Source: Pseudomonadota bacterium (lineage in GTDB: Bacteria > Desulfobacterota > Desulfobacteria > Desulfobacterales > RPRI01). Taken from it: DNA of 64,000 nt. Position 1 is the first letter of the stretch. Every line of letters begins with the position of its first letter. The notes beneath the pieces were generated by a model. That model had not been told where the DNA came from. It did no database searches and saw only the letters and a program-made list of their open reading frames with translations. This document shows, piece after piece, positions 58,105 through 64,000 of this stretch. Where the stretch lies: assembly GCA_018901125.1 (NCBI GenBank), contig JAHIFE010000189.1, forward strand, positions 1 to 64,000, read 5' to 3'. The translations under genes and the position numbers were made by a program.

Positions 58105-60069
58105 TTAAAAAGAGAACCGTAATCCGGCCTCAACCCATCTTTCAGGGTTTTGAATATCGCCAAAGACATATTGGGAACCGTTAAAGATATTGTGGGCCGT
58201 AAGAAATACATCCGTGGCAATATTTTCATTGGAATAAATATTCTTTTTGAGGTTAAAGTCCCAGATGAAATCATCGTAACTTGCTCCTGATGCTGAAGCA
58301 AGGTCCCACCATACATAGTGGCCGTATATCTGAGCACGGAAGGATTTTCTGTCGTCGTATTTTAACCCGATATTCCAGGTGTAAATTCCTGTAGCTCCTT
58401 CCTCGGTGGCAGGATTTATATCAACATATGCAAACCCTGTCCTAAGTGACAGATTGTACATGGAAATTGTTTCGGTTTCAAGCTCAATCCCTTGCCTCCT
58501 GCTTGTTCCGGTATTGATTATAAGATCATTAAAGGCGGGAGCTCCTCCTGCGGATGCCTCCTTTTTCAGGATATCTTTTATTTCATGGTGGAACACTGTG
58601 GCCTTGGCCCAGAGGTACCTTAAAGCGGTTGATTCTACCCCTGCCTGGTATGACCAGACTTTTTCAGGCTTAAGGGACGAATTCGGATCAAGGAACAATC
58701 CTCCCCCTGAGGTCCAGGAGAGAGGGGGAATGGTAAAGCCCCTTGCCACGGAAGCCCTTGCAATTGAATCCTCACCAAGCTGGTACGCGATTCCCAAAGA
58801 AGGGCTGGTAAAGGAGCCGGTAATGCTGTTATGATCGTAACGGATGCCGGGTGTAATCGACAATCGGTCTATTACTATTGTGTCATTGGCATATACCGCC
58901 CATTGGTCAATGTCGGGGTATGTAGACAATGTTGCCGGAGCGCCCACCGATTGGAGATATGTCCCGGAGGTAAACGTCTGATCAAGCTTTACGTTGTCGG
59001 CATCTACGCCGAATATCACGGTATGCTCTCCGTGAGCCCATACGAGTTTACCGCTTCCTCCCGTAGTTTTCTCATCATAAAGGCTATCTGAAAATAATTC
59101 CCCGGATGTTCCACGGATTCCCAGTCCTAATGCGTTATTCATTATATCGATTCTTTGCTTGAAGTGATGGAAGGATATATTTAAGTTAAGTTCACTTGCG
59201 AGAGAAGCATCAAGGGAGGCAGTTGCAAAAAAGGTGCGGCTTGTCCCGCTCGACCTTAAATCACCACTCGAAAAATTGCCGAGCCCGGTTTTCGGATCGC
59301 TGTAACCCATGCTCAGGCCTAGGGCCATATCTTCTGAAATGGGGATGTGGAACTTTGAATAAAGGCTATGATTGTTAAAATCTCTTGAAGATATCTGACC
59401 TTCGGAATATTGTCTGCCGGCATATAGATAATACCCCACAGTCTTTTCTTTTCCCAAGATCTCAGCTCTGTAATCCTGCGTATTTTTCTCACCATAAGAG
59501 ACGCTTAAAGAACCGGCAGGTTTTGAATCGGTTCCAGCCGTTTTAGTGATGATGTTGACAACACCGCCCAGAGCTGAACCCCATACCGATGATGCCGGCC
59601 CTTTTATGACCTCTATGCGATCGATGATACCTACTGGGATTGAATTGGTTTCAGGGGCCCCGCTACTCAGGAAATTCCAGGCCACCCCATCCATTTGGAC
59701 AAGAACATGTTTCGTCTCAGAACCCTGAATTTTAATCATGGAAGCAGAGCCGAAACTTCCTGTACCCTGGCTGAAAACTACAAAAAGGCCGGGTATCCTG
59801 TTAAGGACCTCTGCTACCGAATGGGCATTCATCTCCTCTATTTCTTTTGAAGTGACAACAGTTATATTTTCTGCAACCTGAGAGATGGGTTTAGGATGTC
59901 TGGTGGCCGAGACAACAAGATCCTTTTCCTTGTAAAACATGCGGAGAACTTCCATTTCTTCTTGAGACTGGGCGGCAAAAGCCCAGCACAAGGAGGTCGT
60001 TGCCAGGACAAAACAAAGCAAGAGGATGCATTGTCTATGTTTATAAAAATGACTATTTGAGAAATTCAT
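58105..60069 (-). CDS. TonB-dependent outer membrane receptor
   Basis: Signal peptide; plug domain (ITVVTSKEIEEMNAHSVAEVLNRIPG; IEVIKGPASSVWGSALGGVVNIITK); C-terminal F (GLRFSF). Confidence 0.93.
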   Translation of the reverse strand: MNFSNSHFYKHRQCILLLCFVLATTSLCWAFAAQSQEEMEVLRMFYKEKDLVVSATRHPKPISQVAENITVVTSKEIEEMNAHSVAEVLNRIPGLFVVFSQGTGSFGSASMIKIQGSETKHVLVQMDGVAWNFLSSGAPETNSIPVGIIDRIEVIKGPASSVWGSALGGVVNIITKTAGTDSKPAGSLSVSYGEKNTQDYRAEILGKEKTVGYYLYAGRQYSEGQISSRDFNNHSLYSKFHIPISEDMALGLSMGYSDPKTGLGNFSSGDLRSSGTSRTFFATASLDASLASELNLNISFHHFKQRIDIMNNALGLGIRGTSGELFSDSLYDEKTTGGSGKLVWAHGEHTVIFGVDADNVKLDQTFTSGTYLQSVGAPATLSTYPDIDQWAVYANDTIVIDRLSITPGIRYDHNSITGSFTSPSLGIAYQLGEDSIARASVARGFTIPPLSWTSGGGLFLDPNSSLKPEKVWSYQAGVESTALRYLWAKATVFHHEIKDILKKEASAGGAPAFNDLIINTGTSRRQGIELETETISMYNLSLRTGFAYVDINPATEEGATGIYTWNIGLKYDDRKSFRAQIYGHYVWWDLASASGASYDDFIWDFNLKKNIYSNENIATDVFLTAHNIFNGSQYVFGDIQNPERWVEAGLRFSF

Positions 60070-60217
60070 TTCTTTTTTTCTAAAATAAATTGTGATAATA
60101 AAATAACTATACTTTCATAATATATTTTATTCATATTTTATTCAATCAATTAATTCAGTTTTTTTAAAAAAATAAGGGTCCATTTGTACTGATTCCAGGC
60201 TGCCATATGAGAATATC

Positions 60218-61120
60218 GTGATAAAATATCTTTATATATTTACAATTTTAATTTTTTTATTTTTCTGTTCTGGTTTAGCCTGGGCCAGACAGGAGGTCGT
60301 GATCGTTCAAAGCAGCAGAGTGCAGCCATACGAAGATGCAATCCAGGGTTTCAAAAGTGTATGTGATGCCCAGATTAAAAGGCTTATTATCTCAGAATTG
60401 CAAGGTGCAGATGTTGTTAGGGAGATTGATAAGATCAGTCCTGATATCGTTCTTGCAATAGGGATTGACGCCCTCTCGAAGGTTAAAAGAATTAAAAACA
60501 TCCCCGTTATCTATGTCATGGTTTTAAATCCCTGGTCCATACTCTCAGGAGAAACAAACATCGGTGGCGTAAACATGAATATACCACAGGAAGAACAGTT
60601 GGTTGTTCTTTTATCTGTAATGCCGGAAATAAAAGCTATAGGCCTTTTATATAACAAGAATAAAACAGGCCATCTTGCAAAAGAGATAAAAAATGCCGCC
60701 GGAAAATTTAGTGTTAAACTGGTAACTAAAGAGGTTTATAATTCAAAGGATGTTCCTCAATTATTAACGGATATGAAAGGAAAGATAGATGTTTTCTGGA
60801 TGCTACCGGATTTGACGGTAATTACTCCTGAAACAGTTGAGTTTATGCTTCTATTTTCCCTCGAAAACAAAATACCCATTCTTGCATTTTCAGAGAAATA
60901 TGTGGAAATGGGAGCACTAATGTCGATAAGCGTAGATGCTTTTGACATGGGTTCTCAGGCTGGAGAAATAGCTAATAAGATACTCACAGGAAGTAATGCT
61001 ATGAATACAGAGCAGGTAGATGCAAGAAAGACAATTATATCGATTAATCTTAAAGCAGCAAAGAAATTAGGAATCACTATTAAGGAAAATATTCTCAGGA
61101 AAGCAAGGATTATTAACTAA
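60218..61120 (+). CDS. ABC transporter substrate-binding protein (ABC_sub_bind type)
   Basis: Signal peptide; SPDIVLAIGIDALSKVKRIKNIPVIYVMVLNP; NKIPILAFSEKYVEMGALMSISVDAFDMGSQAGEIANKIL. Confidence 0.82.
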   Translation: MIKYLYIFTILIFLFFCSGLAWARQEVVIVQSSRVQPYEDAIQGFKSVCDAQIKRLIISELQGADVVREIDKISPDIVLAIGIDALSKVKRIKNIPVIYVMVLNPWSILSGETNIGGVNMNIPQEEQLVVLLSVMPEIKAIGLLYNKNKTGHLAKEIKNAAGKFSVKLVTKEVYNSKDVPQLLTDMKGKIDVFWMLPDLTVITPETVEFMLLFSLENKIPILAFSEKYVEMGALMSISVDAFDMGSQAGEIANKILTGSNAMNTEQVDARKTIISINLKAAKKLGITIKENILRKARIIN

Positions 61121-61129
61121 AAGGAAAAA

Positions 61130-63448
61130 ATGAGGCTAAATTTACTAAAAACTTTGAATGAAAATTTTCGTATTAAGGTCTTTGCCGCTATTGGCTTTTT
61201 TATATTTGTTATATTTATTTCTTTTACTTCTCTCTTTATTCATCACCAGATTAAATCCCTGACAGATAACCTTATAAAAGATGGAAAAATACTATCAAGC
61301 GTTCTTGCTTACAACTCAAGGATTGGCGTATTTTCGGAAAATAAAGAGCTGCTCGAGGGTCCTGCTGAGGGAATTCTACAACAGGAAGGTGTTGTAGAAG
61401 TTTTGATATTTAATCTGGATGGGGAGCTGTTGAATAGTAAAAAAAGGTCCAGATTAAAATTATTAAAAAAATCAATTGAAAGAGATGAGCAGGAAAGACT
61501 TAAGATATTTAAGAAAATGAGAGAGTCTATTCCCCCGTTTTACCTTGAGGGTAATGGCTATATTGAATTCTGGGCACCCGTAATCTCAAGCTCCGGTCAC
61601 CTTGTGGAAGAATCTTTATTATTTATTAAGGATCCTCTTCAGAAAAATGACCGACCCATTGGATTTGTTAGTGTGACGATGGATAAGCAGATGCTTAATA
61701 AGCAGTTCAATGACATATTGATTAAGAGTATCCTGATGGGTATTCTCTTCCTGATGATTGGTTCCGTTGTAACATACTTAGTATTAAAGGGGATAACAAA
61801 ACCGCTTAACAGATTAACTGAAAGTGTTAAAATCTTTGGAATGGAAGGTGTAGTCGAGAAGGTGCCTGTTGAAACAGAGGATGAAATAGGAGAACTTGCG
61901 AAGGCTTTCAACAATATGGCTGAATCCTTAAAGAGAAGGGAAGAGGCACTACGCGAGAGCGAAACTCGCTATCGGACACTCTTTGAAAACATGGTAGAGG
62001 GATTCGCGTATTGCCGGATGCTTTTCGAGGGCAGCCAACCGAAGGACTTCGAATACCTCGTTGTCAACGAAGCATTCCAAACCCTGACGGAATTTAAGGA
62101 TGTGGTCGGGAAGAAGATCTCTGAGGTTATTCCTGGCATCCGTGAATCCGATCCCGAGTTGTTCGAGCGGTTTGCCCGGGTTGCGTTGACCGGCCAGTCC
62201 GAACGTTTCGAGTTTTATGTCACCGCCATGAACATGTGGTTTAATCTCTCGGTCTATTCTCCGATGAAGGAATATTTCGTAGTGGTGTTCGACGACATAA
62301 CCGAGCGCAAACGAACGGAAGAAGAACTTCTGAAAGCTAAGAAACTTGAATCCGTAGGGATTCTCGCTGGAGGCATAGCCCATGATTTCAATAATATACT
62401 GACAGCTATTTCAGGAAATATTTCTCTTGCCAAGACGTATATGGAGTCCGACAATAAGATATTTGATCTTCTGAGTGCGGCAGAACTTGCCTCTAAGAGA
62501 GCACAGGCACTTACAATGCAGTTACTGACTTTTGCCAAAGGGGGAACTCCGGTAAAGGAAGTTTCTTCAATTGCAAATATTCTAAAAGAATCTTCCCTCT
62601 TTGTACTGACCGGCTCAAAAGCGAGATGTGAGTTTTCGATAGCAGAAAATCTCTGGTCTGTTGAGGCCGATTCAGGGCAGATAAGCCAGGTAATCAATAA
62701 TATTGTTATAAATGCGAACCAGGCTATGCCGGAGGGAGGAGTCATACAGATTCGTGCCCGGAACGAAGAGATACAGGAGGGGCATGGACTGCCTGTTAAA
62801 CCGGGCAGATACATCGTGATCACCATCAAGGATCAGGGGGTGGGTATAGCTGAAAAGCACCTTTCCAAGATATTTGATCCTTATTTTTCAACAAAGCAGA
62901 CAGGGAGAGGCCTCGGACTTGCATCAACCTACTCTATCATCAAAAAGCACCACGGTCACATATCGGCAAACTCCTGTCAGGGTCGCGGAACCACTTTTTA
63001 CATCTACCTTCCGGCATCATACAAAGAAATTCCGGTAAAAGAAGAGCCAGCCCAGTTAACAGGAGAGGGCAAAATACTTATAATGGATGATGATAAATAT
63101 TTAACGGAAATAATGGGAGATATGTTGGAGATGCTGGGGTATGAAGCAGAGATAGCAAAGGATGGCGCTGAGGCGATTGCATTGTATAAAAAAGCCTGGG
63201 AATCGGGAAAACCCTATGATGCCGTCATTCTGGACCTGACCGTTCCCGGCAGTATGGGAGGAAAGGATGTTGTAAAGATATTGCTTGAGATAGATCCTGA
63301 AGTAAAAGCTGTTGTTTCAAGTGGCTACTCCGATGATCCGGTCATGTCAAATTTCCGTGAATATGGTTTCAAAGGCATGATGCCCAAGCCTTTTGATGTC
63401 AATGCATTGGGAAAAGTGTTAAATGATGTGATAAAAACGACAAGTTAG
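61130..63448 (+). CDS. hybrid sensor histidine kinase (HAMP-PAS-HisKA-HATPase-REC)
   Basis: Two TM segments; HAMP; PAS; GGIAHDFNNILTAISGN; GRGLGLASTYSI; C-terminal receiver ILIMDDDKYLTEI. Confidence 0.9.
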   Translation: MRLNLLKTLNENFRIKVFAAIGFFIFVIFISFTSLFIHHQIKSLTDNLIKDGKILSSVLAYNSRIGVFSENKELLEGPAEGILQQEGVVEVLIFNLDGELLNSKKRSRLKLLKKSIERDEQERLKIFKKMRESIPPFYLEGNGYIEFWAPVISSSGHLVEESLLFIKDPLQKNDRPIGFVSVTMDKQMLNKQFNDILIKSILMGILFLMIGSVVTYLVLKGITKPLNRLTESVKIFGMEGVVEKVPVETEDEIGELAKAFNNMAESLKRREEALRESETRYRTLFENMVEGFAYCRMLFEGSQPKDFEYLVVNEAFQTLTEFKDVVGKKISEVIPGIRESDPELFERFARVALTGQSERFEFYVTAMNMWFNLSVYSPMKEYFVVVFDDITERKRTEEELLKAKKLESVGILAGGIAHDFNNILTAISGNISLAKTYMESDNKIFDLLSAAELASKRAQALTMQLLTFAKGGTPVKEVSSIANILKESSLFVLTGSKARCEFSIAENLWSVEADSGQISQVINNIVINANQAMPEGGVIQIRARNEEIQEGHGLPVKPGRYIVITIKDQGVGIAEKHLSKIFDPYFSTKQTGRGLGLASTYSIIKKHHGHISANSCQGRGTTFYIYLPASYKEIPVKEEPAQLTGEGKILIMDDDKYLTEIMGDMLEMLGYEAEIAKDGAEAIALYKKAWESGKPYDAVILDLTVPGSMGGKDVVKILLEIDPEVKAVVSSGYSDDPVMSNFREYGFKGMMPKPFDVNALGKVLNDVIKTTS

Positions 63449-63464
63449 TAAATGAAGTCTGATT

Positions 63465-64000
63465 TTAACCTTCTGTCTCTTTCCGGCCAAAGGGAATGCC
63501 GAGCTTGCGCATTTTCGTCCGGAGCGTCGAAGGATTTATTTTCAGAAGCTTTGCTGCACCCTTTTCCCCGCCCACACGGCCACCGGTCATCTTCAGGGCA
63601 TTGGCAATCGTTTGTGAGGTCATTTGTTCCAGACTGAGGGTTTTTGCTCCATCGGTCACGGGAATCATGGCCGCTGTATTTGGGACGATATCGACAAGAT
63701 CGTTGAAGACCAGCGGTTGTTCCCTGCTGAGAATAAGGGCGCGTTCGATGGCGTTCTGGAGTTCCCGGACATTGCCGGGCCAGTTATAATGCATAAGTTT
63801 TTCGAGGGCACCGGGAGCAAGGGTGGGAATTTCCACAAAACCCATTTCCCGGGCCTTCTTCATCATGAAATATTGAACCAGGGCTGGAATATCGGCTCGC
63901 CGGTCACGAAGCGGCGGAATCACAATGGGAAAAACCCTGAGGCGAAAATAAAGATCCTCGCGGAACTTGCCCTCGGCCATCATGGCCTCCAGATTGCGGT
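63465..64000 (-). CDS. sigma-54-dependent transcriptional regulator, C-terminal part (runs off the right edge)
   Basis: EGKFREDLYFRLRVFPIVIPPLRDRRADIPALV; NWPGNVRELQNAIERA; Fis-type C-terminal HTH. Confidence 0.9.
   Translation of the reverse strand, partial: RNLEAMMAEGKFREDLYFRLRVFPIVIPPLRDRRADIPALVQYFMMKKAREMGFVEIPTLAPGALEKLMHYNWPGNVRELQNAIERALILSREQPLVFNDLVDIVPNTAAMIPVTDGAKTLSLEQMTSQTIANALKMTGGRVGGEKGAAKLLKINPSTLRTKMRKLGIPFGRKETEG

Noticed and set aside
58005-58337. 110-aa minus-strand ORF overlapping the TonB receptor C-terminus
   Set aside because: Alternate-frame shadow of the 654-aa TonB receptor.
1-64000. CRISPR arrays, tRNA or rRNA genes
   Set aside because: No regularly spaced direct repeats and no cloverleaf or rRNA sequence recognised by eye; tRNAscan-SE and CRISPR finders would be needed for certainty.

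Overview
64-kb window, probably from a Desulfobacterota-like genome (inferred from gene content only). Most of it is housekeeping: miaA (partial), hrpA, an M24 peptidase, xerD, moaC, mltA, the phoBR-pstSCAB-phoU operon, nadE, ndk, aspS, hisS, hemL, htpX and mpl. The accessory content of interest is: (1) a compact RiPP-like locus at 56.2-57.7 kb, with a 40-aa precursor ORF missing from the supplied ORF track (MVEEKKESKEEITVLDEGIDTNDMADAYGMCCWGPLTPYR), an intervening terminator-like hairpin and a radical SAM/SPASM maturase, next to a TonB receptor; (2) a 142-bp MITE-like family with ~30-bp imperfect TIRs, three full copies and one 66-bp internal-deletion copy, all four flanked by perfect 4-bp direct repeats; (3) a co-oriented run of small accessory genes (13.9-18.7 kb) separated by attC-like imperfect palindromes, a candidate integrase-less cassette cluster; (4) a second, 186-bp element with 19-bp TIRs and a perfect 10-bp target duplication just upstream of a vapBC module; (5) identical 7-4-7 direct repeats (CTAACAA-N4-CTAACAA) upstream of phoB and pstS, probable Pho boxes; (6) a kamA / two ATP-grasp ligases / GNAT cluster; (7) an arsenosugar-type cluster with no arsM in the window. 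Family calls come from reading the translations; no database search was run.
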